This document shows positions 1 to 9,953 of a DNA stretch of 64,000 nucleotides, piece by piece (position 1 is the stretch's first letter; each line of letters starts with the position of its first letter). Location of the stretch: positions 434,001-498,000 of the forward strand of contig NZ_JALKEV010000001.1 in NCBI RefSeq assembly GCF_023017105.1. Reading direction: 5' to 3'. Under the pieces are notes generated by a model. It searched no databases. It was not told where the DNA came from and saw only the letters and a list, made by a program, of their open reading frames with translations. The DNA comes from Halalkalibacter sp. APA_J-10(15). GTDB lineage: Bacteria > Bacillota > Bacilli > Bacillales > Bacillaceae_D. A program made the position numbers and the translations under genes.

Positions 1-689
1 CAAGAATCGTCTATGATACAGATTGGAAAGAAACAGAAGAGGAATTCATTCGAATAGAACCATTATTAAAATTAATCAATGAAGCTAAGTTAGATCAAGC
101 GAAACTATGGGTAGAATCTAACCTACTTTCTAAACGTTACCATAAAACACAAATAAAAAGTGGAGCCGTAGAAGCGGTTATCGCCATTAATACACTAACA
201 TCAGCAGTAGAACGTTCAACAATAGCTGAACTACTAGATGACATTATGAATAGTACGACAAAAAAGGAATTAGCTCAGCATATGTACTCGGTATTAGAGA
301 ACGTCATTTTGCATGTTATGAGGAGTAAAGATGTAAATCATTCTTTAATTCATGATGTTGTCGATTATTTGCACAATGGAGGCTATAAAGAAGAAGTTTC
401 ATTGAAAGTGTTGGGGCAGAAATTCTATATCAATTCTATTTACTTGGGTCAATTATTTCATAAAGAAATGGGAATATCGTTTTCAGAGTTTTTGAACCAA
501 TTACGTTTAAATAAAGCGAAAGAACTGTTGTTAATGACTCACAAAAAAGCTGGAGCAATTGGGAAACTAGTCGGTTATGCAGATCCGACTTATTTCTATA
601 AGCAATTCAAGAAACAATGTGGTGTTACACCAAATGAGTTTCGTTCGATTGAAAAAGCAAAAAAAATTAAACAGTTTCCACTTGATTAA
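1..689 (+). CDS. YesN-type response regulator, C-terminal part (5' end outside the window)
   Basis: The frame is open from base 3 to the TAA at 687-689, so the gene starts left of the window; an internal ATG at 246 is not the true start. About the last 110 residues form an AraC-type double helix-turn-helix. The second helix is recognisable around KLVGYADPTYFYKQFKK, followed by GVTPNEFR. The preceding 120 residues resemble the linker of YesN-family regulators; no receiver domain is visible because it would lie upstream. It sits directly before an LplB/LplC/LplA-type importer, the usual target of YesM/YesN pairs in Bacilli and Paenibacilli. It therefore probably activates that sugar operon. A sensor kinase would be expected just left of the window. 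Confidence 0.85.
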   Translation, partial: RIVYDTDWKETEEEFIRIEPLLKLINEAKLDQAKLWVESNLLSKRYHKTQIKSGAVEAVIAINTLTSAVERSTIAELLDDIMNSTTKKELAQHMYSVLENVILHVMRSKDVNHSLIHDVVDYLHNGGYKEEVSLKVLGQKFYINSIYLGQLFHKEMGISFSEFLNQLRLNKAKELLLMTHKKAGAIGKLVGYADPTYFYKQFKKQCGVTPNEFRSIEKAKKIKQFPLD

Positions 690-786
690 TCCATTAAATC
701 TATGAATTGTCAAATATGAAATGATTTTACTTGTTGATAAAATGAATGTAAGGGTTTTCTTATCCTTGAAAGAGAGGAGATGAAAG

Positions 787-1716
787 ATGAAGCAGTTTAT
801 GAAGAATATCAATGATAATCGAACGTGGCTATTAATGGTGTTGCCTGGAACAGTTTGGTTTATACTTTTAGCGTATTTACCAATGGCTGGGAATGTTATT
901 GCCTTTAAGGACTATCGCTTTCATCCCGATGGTTTCTTTGCGAGTTTGATTCATAGTGAGTGGGTTGGATTTGAGAATTTTCAATTTTTATTTTCAACAA
1001 GAGATGCCTGGGTCATTACAAGGAATACGATTTTATATAATGGTGTTTTTATTATTCTTGGTTTAATTTTTGCTGTTGCGTTAGCAATTCTTCTTAGCCA
1101 ATTGATTAATAAAAGGCTTGCGAAAGTCTATCAAACAGGGATGCTTTTTCCTCACTTTTTATCGTGGGTAGTTGTGAGTTATTTTGTTTTCACATTTCTA
1201 AGTATGGATCGTGGGCTGTTTAATAATCTGCTTGAGTCCATAGGGATAACACCTATTACGTGGTATCATGAACCGCAATATTGGCCATATATCCTTACAA
1301 TTATGAATACATGGAAGACGGTTGGTTTTGCAAGCATCATATATTTAGCTGCTATTGCTGGGATTAATAAAGACTTTTACGAAGCGGCTATGATTGATGG
1401 AGCAAATAAGTGGCAACAAATTAGACATGTAACGTTACCTGCATTAATGCCATTGATTGTAATTTTAACGATTTTGGATATTGGAAAAATCTTCAGTGCA
1501 GATTTTGGTCTTTTCTATCAGGTTCCTCGAGATTCAGGCACTCTCTATTCGGTAACAAATGTCATAGATACGTATGTCTATCGAGGGCTGATGCAAATGG
1601 GGGATATAAGTATGACAACAGCAGCTGGACTTTATCAATCCTTAGTAGGTTTAGTACTTGTTCTATTAACAAATTATATCGTTAAAAAGATCGATGAAGA
1701 TTATGCGCTGTTTTAA
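787..1716 (+). CDS. ABC sugar transporter permease, LplB/YteP family
   Basis: A 309-residue inner-membrane permease with about six hydrophobic segments, the first at residues 15-35. It carries the cytoplasmic EAA loop that contacts the ATPase, YEAAMIDGANKWQQ, near residue 198. The opening resembles LplB/YteP proteins, which import complex oligosaccharides in Bacilli. The ATG follows a GAGAGGAG ribosome site at 772-779. The second permease follows 17 bases downstream. No ATPase is encoded here; such systems normally use a shared MsmX-type ATPase (known for the family). The substrate is inferred from the downstream glycosidases to be a mannose- or glucose-containing oligosaccharide. Confidence 0.93.
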   Translation: MKQFMKNINDNRTWLLMVLPGTVWFILLAYLPMAGNVIAFKDYRFHPDGFFASLIHSEWVGFENFQFLFSTRDAWVITRNTILYNGVFIILGLIFAVALAILLSQLINKRLAKVYQTGMLFPHFLSWVVVSYFVFTFLSMDRGLFNNLLESIGITPITWYHEPQYWPYILTIMNTWKTVGFASIIYLAAIAGINKDFYEAAMIDGANKWQQIRHVTLPALMPLIVILTILDIGKIFSADFGLFYQVPRDSGTLYSVTNVIDTYVYRGLMQMGDISMTTAAGLYQSLVGLVLVLLTNYIVKKIDEDYALF

Positions 1717-1733
1717 GGAAAGGAGGAGTTGTC

Positions 1734-2681
1734 ATGGAAGTAGAGCATCAAAAAAAAGCTCGTAAAGCGTTAAAGAAAGCCAAGCAGAGAGATCCTCATA
1801 CTTTTAGTCCTAAAACCAATATATTTATGGCGGTCATACTAGGCATATCAGCTTTCTTATGTGTATTTCCTTTTATATACGTCATTATTATCTCACTATC
1901 TTCAGAAGAGTCTTTAATTCGGTACGGTTATCAAATTATCCCTAGGGAATGGTCGATAGATGCGTACTCGTATCTATGGAATATGCGGACTCAATTATTT
2001 CAATCGTACGGAATTTCAGTTCTAGTTACGACCTTAGGTACAGTGATTAGTGTGTCTATGATCACATTGTATTCTTATGCGATCTCAAGACCGCAATTTC
2101 GTTATCGTCGTTTTTTTACGTTTTTTGCTTTCTTTACAATGTTATTTACGGCTGGATTAGTACCACTGTACATTGTGATGACACAATTTCTTGGATTAAG
2201 AAATACAATTTGGGCTTTAATTTTGCCATTGGCAATGAATGCTTTTTATATCATTATAATGCGCACCTTTTTTGTTCGTTCTATTCCTGAATCGATTTTG
2301 GAATCTGCAAGAATTGATGGTGCTAACGAGTGGAGAATCTTTTTCAAATTAAGTGCGCCGTTGGCTATTCCGGGCATTGCTACGATTGCGCTTTTTAGTA
2401 CACTCGGGTACTGGAATGATTGGTTCAATGCTTTGTTATTTATTGATAAACCGGATTTAGTTCCGTTACAGGCGTTATTAATGAGAATTGAGAATAATCT
2501 AGAATTTATTCGACAGAATACAAACCTTGGTAGCTCTGTGCATGAAGTTTATTCGACCGTTCCTCAGGACGCAGCAAAGATGGCCATGGTTGTTATTGCG
2601 ACATTGCCTATTGCGGTGACATATCCATTTTTCCAAAGGTTCTTTATTAGTGGATTAACAGTTGGCGGTGTAAAAGAATAA
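1734..2681 (+). CDS. ABC sugar transporter permease, LplC/YtcP family
   Basis: A 315-residue second permease of the importer. It has a basic N-terminal tail (KKARKALKKAKQRD) and six predicted membrane segments. The EAA-like loop ESARIDGANEWRIFF lies near residue 188. The C-terminus ISGLTVGGVKE is typical of LplC/YtcP proteins. The ribosome site GGAAAGGAGGAG lies just before the ATG. It pairs with the upstream permease as a heterodimer. The Glu-to-Ser-Ala form of the EAA motif is common in this subfamily and not a defect. Family assignment is strong; the substrate is not shown by the sequence. Confidence 0.93.
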   Translation: MEVEHQKKARKALKKAKQRDPHTFSPKTNIFMAVILGISAFLCVFPFIYVIIISLSSEESLIRYGYQIIPREWSIDAYSYLWNMRTQLFQSYGISVLVTTLGTVISVSMITLYSYAISRPQFRYRRFFTFFAFFTMLFTAGLVPLYIVMTQFLGLRNTIWALILPLAMNAFYIIIMRTFFVRSIPESILESARIDGANEWRIFFKLSAPLAIPGIATIALFSTLGYWNDWFNALLFIDKPDLVPLQALLMRIENNLEFIRQNTNLGSSVHEVYSTVPQDAAKMAMVVIATLPIAVTYPFFQRFFISGLTVGGVKE

Positions 2682-2693
2682 TTATTATCTTGT

Positions 2694-2721
2694 TTTTAAA
2701 GAGAACCGCGGCTCTTTAAAA
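2694..2721 (+). other. Intercistronic stem-loop between permease and binding-protein genes
   Basis: TTTTAAAGAG (2694-2703) and CTCTTTAAAA (2712-2721) form a 10-bp perfect stem around an eight-base loop. No U-run follows. It lies in the 83-base gap before the lipoprotein gene and may be an mRNA processing or stability element, letting the binding protein accumulate above the permeases. The function is inferred. Confidence 0.5.
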
Positions 2722-2764
2722 TAAATAGTAGTAGTAACCAAAAGAGAAAAAGGGAGGTTGAAGT

Positions 2765-4243
2765 ATGAAAAAGCTATCGTTTTTATCTGTAGTATTAGTG
2801 GCGAGTGCTTTCCTATTCGCTTGCAATCATGGGGAGGAGGGAGCCAGTCAAGACGTAGTTAATGAAGGTGATAATGGAACCGTTCAAGATGTTGTAGAGC
2901 TTCAATGGTATATGATTGGGACACCACAGCCTGATACAGATGCAGTGATGGAAGAGTTGAGTAATTACACTGAAGAACAAATTGGTGTAAGAGTAGACAT
3001 GACTCAAATTGATTGGGGAGATTATGAGGAACGAATGCAAATCATTACTTCTTCGGGAGAAGACTATGATATTGCCTTTGTCTTTGGTGGTATGTATACA
3101 TTAAATGCTCAAAGAGGTGCATATCTTGGCTTAAATGACTTGCTAGACTCCCATGGTCAAGAATTAATGGAAGAACTACATCCAGATTTAATAGCAGGTG
3201 CAAGTATTGATGGAGAGCTTTATGGAATTCCAGCTAATAAGGAAATTGGGAATCAGACGGTCTTAGTTTTTAATGGAAATTTAGTAGATGAATATGATTT
3301 TGATATAGAAAGTGTAGAGGACTTTGCTGATTTAGATCCAATGCTTGAAACGATTAAAGAAAATGAACCAAGTTTCTCCCCTATTTCAGCAGCAAGTATG
3401 TTTCGCCCAATTATGCCTTTTGATTATGTACTAGGGTGGGATATGCCTATTGCCTTTCCATTAGAAGGCGACACTGAAACGGTGATTAACCTTCTTGAAA
3501 CGGATGAAGCAATGGAAGTATTTGAAGTGATGAGAGACTATTATCAAAAAGGATATGTTCCTTCTGACGCAGCAAGTTCAACCGATCCATGGCCTTATTC
3601 TGTAGAGAATTGGTTTGTTAGACTTGAGGGCTATAATCCATATGCTGAATTACTTTGGGAAAGAGAAGCGGGTTATCCGATTAAGGTACAGGAAGTGACG
3701 AATCCAATTATTAATAATGAGGCTGTGACAGGTTCGTTAATGGCGATTTCAGCTACTTCACAGCATCCAGAAGAAGCGATGAAATTCCTGAATTTACTTA
3801 ATACCGATCCATATGTTCGTAATTTAGTGAATTATGGGATTGAGGATGAACATTATGAGAAGCTAGATGATGGAAAGATTCGAGATTTGCCTGCTAGGTC
3901 TGAGCGTTATTCGGTGCCTCAATATGCATTAGGGAACCATTTTATTCTAGATTTATTTGAAAATGATCCTGATGATAAGTGGGAGGCATTTGAGGAGTTT
4001 AATGAATCAGGAGTGAGAGCGCCTTCACTCGGATTCCACTTTGATCCAACACCTGTCCGTACGGAAATTGCCAATATATCTAATGTGGCAAGTGAATTTA
4101 TGCCCCCTATTTTTACAGGAAGCGTTGATCCTGAACAATATGTTCCGATGGCAGTAGAGCGATTGAATGAAGCAGGTATGCAAGAGGTATTAGAGGAAGT
4201 GCAAAATCAATATGATGAATGGAAAGAAGTTGTAGAAGAATAA
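2765..4243 (+). CDS. Extracellular sugar-binding lipoprotein, LplA/YtcQ family
   Basis: A 492-residue binding protein. It has a lipoprotein signal peptide ending in the lipobox LFAC, with the lipidated cysteine at residue 20, then an acidic linker. The mature part begins with VELQWYMIGTPQPD, typical of LplA/YtcQ-type solute-binding proteins (family 1-like fold, long members near 490-560 residues). The ribosome site is GGGAGG, just before the ATG. It is anchored outside the membrane and delivers ligand to the two upstream permeases. The order permease-permease-binding protein is the usual one for this family. The long acidic surface agrees with a halotolerant or alkaliphilic host (inference). 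Confidence 0.92.
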   Translation: MKKLSFLSVVLVASAFLFACNHGEEGASQDVVNEGDNGTVQDVVELQWYMIGTPQPDTDAVMEELSNYTEEQIGVRVDMTQIDWGDYEERMQIITSSGEDYDIAFVFGGMYTLNAQRGAYLGLNDLLDSHGQELMEELHPDLIAGASIDGELYGIPANKEIGNQTVLVFNGNLVDEYDFDIESVEDFADLDPMLETIKENEPSFSPISAASMFRPIMPFDYVLGWDMPIAFPLEGDTETVINLLETDEAMEVFEVMRDYYQKGYVPSDAASSTDPWPYSVENWFVRLEGYNPYAELLWEREAGYPIKVQEVTNPIINNEAVTGSLMAISATSQHPEEAMKFLNLLNTDPYVRNLVNYGIEDEHYEKLDDGKIRDLPARSERYSVPQYALGNHFILDLFENDPDDKWEAFEEFNESGVRAPSLGFHFDPTPVRTEIANISNVASEFMPPIFTGSVDPEQYVPMAVERLNEAGMQEVLEEVQNQYDEWKEVVEE

Positions 4244-4256
4244 TGTATGCATGAAG

Positions 4257-4286
4257 GACAGGTCGCTGACGTGGCCTGTCTTTTTT
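4257..4286 (+). terminator. Rho-independent terminator after the importer operon
   Basis: GACAGGTC (4257-4264) pairs with GGCCTGTC (4273-4280) with one G-T wobble, followed by six T residues. It closes the importer transcript and suggests that the glycosidase genes downstream have their own promoter or depend on readthrough. Confidence 0.8.
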
Positions 4287-4493
4287 ACAGAGTTAGATTT
4301 TATAAGTGCCCTATATTAAAAGATAAGTACGAAAAAAACTTTAAAGGGTTAATGAAAGAAGGTGTAGGCGGACTTAAGGGTGGAGGTAGTTTCGTACGTT
4401 AACACGTTGATGTGTTCAGATCAACTCAAGCCCTTGCAACTGCTGTGGAGTTACTAAAAGGGGATTTATCATTAAACGGAGCGGAGGATAAGG
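4287..4493 (+). other. Gene-free gap with a coding-like decayed stretch
   Basis: About 200 bases without an open gene. One frame reads sensibly on both sides of a single TAA at 4400-4402. Before the stop it gives FKGLMKEGVGGLKGGGSFVR; after it, VDVFRSTQALATAVELLKG. The frame then runs into the start of the mannosidase gene. The composition looks like the C-terminal end of an enzyme rather than random sequence, so this may be the remnant of a lost gene. I cannot name the family. The GGAGG at 4483-4487 at its end is the ribosome site of the next gene. Confidence 0.35.
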
Positions 4494-7400
4494 ATGGAGA
4501 GAATTCAACGGTTTCTAAACGAAATTTCTAAATATGTATTGGTGACATCAAGAGAGTTAGGTGATTGGAAAGGTACAGTAGGAATATACGAACAACCAGG
4601 GGAATACTCCTGGCATACGCACAATTTGACTATAAGAAAAGGAGACAGACTTATTTCATCAGGTGAAACGATGCGGTTAAAACAGACGGTCATCGCTCCT
4701 TCGGATAGCAATAAGGGTGAATTAGGGCTGAGGCTTTTATTTGGGTCATTGGCACAGAGAACCATACATGAAGCTTTGGTTTCGGTTGATGGTATCCCTT
4801 ACCACGGGATCGATCGTAATCGTGACTATCTTCCTTTACCAAGTACAGATAAAGGTCAGTGGGAGATTGAAGTAGAACTGTATAATCCAATTGCTCAATC
4901 TAAAGACCGATTAAACGAACAAAATGAACCTGCTGAGTATGAGCCTGCTGATCTATATTTGTTAGAGAATGATTTAGTCATAAAGAACCAACCGTTAGAG
5001 AAGTATTACTATTTATTGAAGGCATATGTTGAAGCAATTGAATTGCTACCAGAGAGTGATATGGATCGTATGATGACATATAAAACAATTCAAAGACATC
5101 TCAATGAAGTTGAACATACTGATAGAGGGAAATGGATAGATGTTTCTTGGGTTGAGCAACAAATTGTGGATTTGAAAACCGAGTTAGAAAAGCTTTCACT
5201 TAGAAACAGTGGACTTATTCATTTAGTTGGTCAATCTCATATTGATTTAGCATGGCTATGGCCAGCCAAGGAAGCAGTAAGAAAATGTAGTCGGACATTT
5301 TCAACGATGAGCTCTTTGCTCGAACAACATTCGTCTTTTTTGTATGCACAGAGTCAGCCACAAGCTTTTGCATATATGAAGGAGTACTATCCTGACATTT
5401 ATGAACGTGTTCAGAAGCATGTTAAATCCGGTCGATTCGAGCTTGTAGGTGGAATGTGGGTAGAGCCGGATTTAAATATTCCTTCAGGAGAGTCATTAGT
5501 GCGCCAGCTTCTATATGGATTAGCATTCTATGAAAATGAATTTGGTATTAAACCGAAAATAGAGTGGCTTCCAGATACTTTTGGATATTGTGCTTCATTA
5601 CCACAAATTTTAAAATTGGCGGATATGGATTATTTTATGACAACCAAGATGAATTGGAATGATACGAACCCGTTTCCTTATGATTTATTTTATTGGAAGG
5701 GAATCGACGGAACGGATGTAATGGCTTATTTGAACCATGGAGTGAATGAATACACACACCCGGCTGAGTTAGATGATCATTGGAAGAGCTATAAGCAAAA
5801 GGATGTCCATTCTGAGCAAATGCTTTTATATGGACATGGTGATGGTGGTGGTGGTGTAACGAGAGAGATGCTGTCATATGCTGATCACTCTGGACAGTTG
5901 CCAGGATTGCCACAAGTTAAATATAGTACAGCACATCAGTTTTTTGAAAATATTGAAAAATCACAGCCATCATTACCGACTTGGTACGGAGACATGTATC
6001 TTGAACTACACAGGGGGACGTATACGACACACGCTTATAATAAAAAGGCTAACCGATATGCGGAAGTACTTTATAGAGATGCGGAAATATGGACAACATT
6101 TGCTAAATGGCAAGGTGCTTTAATCGATCAAAATGCTATTGAGAAAGGATGGAAGCTACTTCTATTTAATCAGTTTCATGATATTATCCCAGGTACTTCG
6201 ATTCCTGAAGTGTATACTCAATCAAAAAAAGATTATCAGTATATTCATAAAGTCGGGCAACAGCAACGAGATCAGGCATTGAATTGGATGGTGGGTCAAG
6301 TTGGAGCTGATGGGGAAGGCAAACCTTATATTGTATTTAATAGCCTTTCATGGCAGCGATCAGAAACTGTCTATATTGCTGGGGATGCATCATTGACAAC
6401 TGTAATGGTTAAAGATCATGCGGGTCAAGTTCTCCCTTCAAGTGTTAGGGAGGAAGAAGATGGTCATTATATCCTGTCTACTTTTGTGCCAACTATCCCA
6501 GCTATGGGGTATACAACAATCTGGTTAACGGAGAAGACTAGTACTTCTGATAAGGAAAATATCGGTGAATTTCACAACCGGTGGGAGACGAGATTTTATC
6601 GTGTTCAATGGAATGATCATGGGGAGATGATCTCATTGTTTGATAAGGAGGAACAAAGAGAAGTCATTGCTGATGGCTTAAGTGCCAATCAATTTCAATT
6701 ATTCCATGATCGCCCACTTGTCTGGGATGCATGGGATATTGATCAAGAATTTGAAAGCACTCCTGCAGAATGTGTAGATTTAACAAAAATAGAAATTGTC
6801 GAAACAGGTCAAGTTGAAGATATTATCCAATTTAATTTTAAACTATCGAATTCAACGATTAAACAGCAAGTGGTCTTCTCCCATCATCATAAGCGTATAG
6901 ATTTTCGCACATGGATAGATTGGAATGAGGAACATAAGCTGTTAAAAGTTGCGTTTCCTGTCGACATTCGAGCTTCCCAGGCAACCTATGAGATCCCTTT
7001 TGGTGCGATTGAGAGGTCTACGTCGAAAAATACATCATGGGAGAAGGCGCAATTTGAAGTATGTGGACAAAGATTTGCTGATCTTTCAGAGGGGAATTAT
7101 GGCGTAAGCTTGTTAAATGATTGCAAGTACGGTTATGACATTAAAGATCAAACGATACGTTTGTCTTTATTAAGAGCACCAAAGTGGCCTGACCCGACAG
7201 CTGACATAGGAGAGCATGAATTTTCTTATTCTCTTTATCCACACAAAGGTAGTTGGCAGGATGCTCAAACGGCACAGCGTGGATTAGAGTATAATCAACC
7301 AGTTATTCTCAAGGAAGGAAATCAAGGTATAGGTAAGTTACCTGAAGAGTATTCCTTTATTCAAGTTGAAACAGAAGATACGTTTATTGAAACGGTTAAG

Positions 7401-7607
7401 CAAGCAGAGGATATGGGCGGAGTCGTGGTTCGATTGTATGAAGCCACCGGATCAAAACGCCGTATTGCTTTGCGGTTGAATAATAGCTTTGAGGAGATAG
7501 TGGAAACCAATTTATTAGAAAAGCCTATCGAACCATTTAGAGCATCTGATTCTAAGCTGGAATTTCATCTGAAACCATATGAAATTAAAACATTCCGATT
7601 GAAGTGA
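4494..7607 (+). CDS. Alpha-mannosidase, glycoside hydrolase family 38
   Basis: A 1037-residue retaining alpha-mannosidase, a normal length for bacterial and class II GH38. The zinc site is visible as GQSHIDLAWLW (His249, Asp251) and NQFHDIIPGTSI (His562). The nucleophile lies in EWLPDTFGY (Asp361). The C-terminal half is the beta-rich GH38 domain. There is no signal peptide, so it acts in the cytoplasm on imported alpha-mannosides. The ATG is set by GGAGG at 4483-4487. The GH3 gene begins 12 bases after its stop, so the two are co-transcribed. Together with the importer it points to use of mannose-containing oligosaccharides such as mannan or N-glycan pieces (inference). Confidence 0.95.
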   Translation: MERIQRFLNEISKYVLVTSRELGDWKGTVGIYEQPGEYSWHTHNLTIRKGDRLISSGETMRLKQTVIAPSDSNKGELGLRLLFGSLAQRTIHEALVSVDGIPYHGIDRNRDYLPLPSTDKGQWEIEVELYNPIAQSKDRLNEQNEPAEYEPADLYLLENDLVIKNQPLEKYYYLLKAYVEAIELLPESDMDRMMTYKTIQRHLNEVEHTDRGKWIDVSWVEQQIVDLKTELEKLSLRNSGLIHLVGQSHIDLAWLWPAKEAVRKCSRTFSTMSSLLEQHSSFLYAQSQPQAFAYMKEYYPDIYERVQKHVKSGRFELVGGMWVEPDLNIPSGESLVRQLLYGLAFYENEFGIKPKIEWLPDTFGYCASLPQILKLADMDYFMTTKMNWNDTNPFPYDLFYWKGIDGTDVMAYLNHGVNEYTHPAELDDHWKSYKQKDVHSEQMLLYGHGDGGGGVTREMLSYADHSGQLPGLPQVKYSTAHQFFENIEKSQPSLPTWYGDMYLELHRGTYTTHAYNKKANRYAEVLYRDAEIWTTFAKWQGALIDQNAIEKGWKLLLFNQFHDIIPGTSIPEVYTQSKKDYQYIHKVGQQQRDQALNWMVGQVGADGEGKPYIVFNSLSWQRSETVYIAGDASLTTVMVKDHAGQVLPSSVREEEDGHYILSTFVPTIPAMGYTTIWLTEKTSTSDKENIGEFHNRWETRFYRVQWNDHGEMISLFDKEEQREVIADGLSANQFQLFHDRPLVWDAWDIDQEFESTPAECVDLTKIEIVETGQVEDIIQFNFKLSNSTIKQQVVFSHHHKRIDFRTWIDWNEEHKLLKVAFPVDIRASQATYEIPFGAIERSTSKNTSWEKAQFEVCGQRFADLSEGNYGVSLLNDCKYGYDIKDQTIRLSLLRAPKWPDPTADIGEHEFSYSLYPHKGSWQDAQTAQRGLEYNQPVILKEGNQGIGKLPEEYSFIQVETEDTFIETVKQAEDMGGVVVRLYEATGSKRRIALRLNNSFEEIVETNLLEKPIEPFRASDSKLEFHLKPYEIKTFRLK

Positions 7608-7619
7608 GGAGGGAGGACA

Positions 7620-9953
7620 GTGGATATTTATTTAGATCCGTATCGCTCTATCGAAGAACGTGTGGAGGATTTACTTCAAAGGATGACATTAAATGAAAAG
7701 GTCGGTCAGCTTAACCAACATTTATATGGTTGGGAGGCTTACAAGAAAAAGGGAGATTTATTTGAGTTAACGGATATTTTTAAAGAAGAAGTTAAGAAGT
7801 GGAATGGATTAGGAGTGCTCTATGGCTTATTTAGAGCAGATCCATGGTCTGGGAGGAGTTTTGAAAATGGGATAACGGCGGTAGATAGTCCTAAAGTTGC
7901 GAATCAAATTCAACAATATATCAAGGAGCATACTAGATTAGCGATTCCGGCTCTACTAGCTGAAGAGTGTCCTCATGGTCATCAGGCACTAGATGGAACG
8001 ATGATTCCTACAAATATTGGGGTTGGCTCAACGTGGAACCCTGATTTAATGAAGGGGATCTATCAAAATATTGCAAAAGAAATACGGTGCAGGGGGGCTC
8101 ATTTAGGCTTAATATCTACCTTGGATATATTACGTGACCCTAGGTGGGGACGTTCAGAAGAATGCTTTAGTGAGGACCCGTTCCTCGCAGGTGCTATGAC
8201 TGAAGCTGTTGTATATGGGTTACAGGGTGATGTGAATGGGGATTTAAGTGCTGGTTATCGAATTGGTGCCATTCTCAAGCACTTTTGTGCACAAGGCGCT
8301 GGTGAGGGTGGGCTGAATGCGGCTCCAGCTAATATTGGTGAAAGAGAATTACGTGATATCCATCTCCCGGGTATGAAGAAAGGCTCAGATGCAGGAGCTA
8401 TTGGTTGTATGTCGGCTTATAATGAAATAGATGGAGTTCCGTGTCATGCTAACAAGACACTATTGACGGAGATTCTTCGTGAGGAATGGTCTTTTTCAGG
8501 TATTGTCATGGCAGATGGCTTGGCGATTGATCGTTTACAGCTGCAAGGCAATAGTGATGAACAAGCAGCTGCTATAGCACTTCAAGCCGGTGTGGATGTC
8601 AGCTTATGGGATAAGGCGTTTACAACTTTAGAGGATGCGGTGAAAAAAGGATTAATATCCGAAGCGACGATTGACCGATCTGTTAGGAGAGTTCTTCATC
8701 TTAAATTTTCGTTAGGTTTATTTGAAAGACCGTTTGTCGATGAAGGGAAGGTCTATGAAGTGATAGGCAATAAAGAATTGAAGAAGAGGAATCTTCAAGT
8801 AGCCCGTGAATCTGTTGTGCTTTTAAAAAATGAGGGGAAAATCCTGCCGTTAACGAGGGCTTATAAAAAGGTTGCCGTTATTGGACCTAATGCTAATACG
8901 ATCTATAATCAATTAGGTGATTACACGGCGATACAACCTAATGGTAAAGGGACAACGGTGTTAGAGGGGATACGTCAATGCGCACCTCCTCATGTGGAAA
9001 TTCTTTATACAAAAGGATGCGGAGTCAGAGATAGGTCAAAGGATGGTTTTCAAGGTGCGTTGAAGCTTGCTCAAGAAGCGGATATCATTGTGTTAGCAGT
9101 AGGTGGTAGCAGCTCAAGAGATTTCAATATGACCTTTGATACGAATGGAGCTGCAATTCCAAGTAATCAGCCTTTAGATATGGATTGTGGAGAAGGGATG
9201 GATGTAGCTGATTTGGAATTAGGGGGAGTTCAAAATGAGTTAATTGAATCCCTTAGTCAATTAGGTAAGCCGATGGTAGCGGTACTTATACAAGGGCGCC
9301 CTCATTCGATGCAATTACTAGTGCGCAAATGTTCAGCAGTTCTGTGTGGATGGTATCCAGGATTAGAAGGCGGTCAAGCGATTGGAGAAATTTTATATGG
9401 GTTTGTTAATCCTAGCGGCAAACTCCCTGTTTCGATCCCTAGATCATCTTCGCGGCTCCCAATTTATTATAATCGGAAAGACATGGGGCATAGTTTGACA
9501 TATTGTGATGTGGAATCTACGCCTGAATATGTCTTTGGATATGGATTAAGTTATTCGGAATTTGAATATGAAATAAGTTCAGTATCGAGGACAAAGATTT
9601 CTATTCATGACCTTAATAAAGGAAAGACGATAAAATTTGATATTAAGGTGAAAAATGTTGGTAATCAGGCGGGTGCCGAAGTGATTCAGCTTTATCGTTA
9701 TGATGTCGAGTCAACGGTTACATCAAGAGTTAGAGAGTTAAAAGGTTTCCAGAAAGTTTTCTTAATGCCAAAAGAGACACAAATGGTTTCATTTAGAGTA
9801 GGTAAAGAAGAAATGGCTATTTGGAATAAAGAAATGGACTATTGTGTCGAGTCAGGTTTAATGAAGTGGTTTATCGGAACCGACTCAACGGCAAGTTCTG
9901 AAATAACCATCGAAATAGAGGGGGCAGAGGTGTGTACATTGCGATCGATTTAG
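7620..9953 (+). CDS. Beta-glycosidase, glycoside hydrolase family 3
   Basis: A 777-residue cytoplasmic GH3 enzyme with three expected parts: an N-terminal TIM barrel, a central alpha/beta sandwich (VVLLKNEGKILPLTRAYKKV) and a C-terminal Fn3-like domain (AEVIQLYRYD). The nucleophile lies in GIVMADGLAID (Asp299); KHFCAQGAGEGG is the adjoining substrate loop. The start is GTG at 7620, set by GAGGAGGGAGG. GH3 members are beta-glucosidases, beta-xylosidases or exo-1,3-1,4-glucanases; sequence alone does not choose, although beta-glucosidase-like is most probable. Its last 22 bases overlap the ROK gene, a sign of translational coupling. Confidence 0.93.
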   Translation: MDIYLDPYRSIEERVEDLLQRMTLNEKVGQLNQHLYGWEAYKKKGDLFELTDIFKEEVKKWNGLGVLYGLFRADPWSGRSFENGITAVDSPKVANQIQQYIKEHTRLAIPALLAEECPHGHQALDGTMIPTNIGVGSTWNPDLMKGIYQNIAKEIRCRGAHLGLISTLDILRDPRWGRSEECFSEDPFLAGAMTEAVVYGLQGDVNGDLSAGYRIGAILKHFCAQGAGEGGLNAAPANIGERELRDIHLPGMKKGSDAGAIGCMSAYNEIDGVPCHANKTLLTEILREEWSFSGIVMADGLAIDRLQLQGNSDEQAAAIALQAGVDVSLWDKAFTTLEDAVKKGLISEATIDRSVRRVLHLKFSLGLFERPFVDEGKVYEVIGNKELKKRNLQVARESVVLLKNEGKILPLTRAYKKVAVIGPNANTIYNQLGDYTAIQPNGKGTTVLEGIRQCAPPHVEILYTKGCGVRDRSKDGFQGALKLAQEADIIVLAVGGSSSRDFNMTFDTNGAAIPSNQPLDMDCGEGMDVADLELGGVQNELIESLSQLGKPMVAVLIQGRPHSMQLLVRKCSAVLCGWYPGLEGGQAIGEILYGFVNPSGKLPVSIPRSSSRLPIYYNRKDMGHSLTYCDVESTPEYVFGYGLSYSEFEYEISSVSRTKISIHDLNKGKTIKFDIKVKNVGNQAGAEVIQLYRYDVESTVTSRVRELKGFQKVFLMPKETQMVSFRVGKEEMAIWNKEMDYCVESGLMKWFIGTDSTASSEITIEIEGAEVCTLRSI

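Noticed and set aside
5635-5913. His-rich 92-codon frame on the minus strand
   Set aside because: The His run is the antisense of a GATGGTGGTGG stretch coding Gly-Asp repeats in the GH38 gene.
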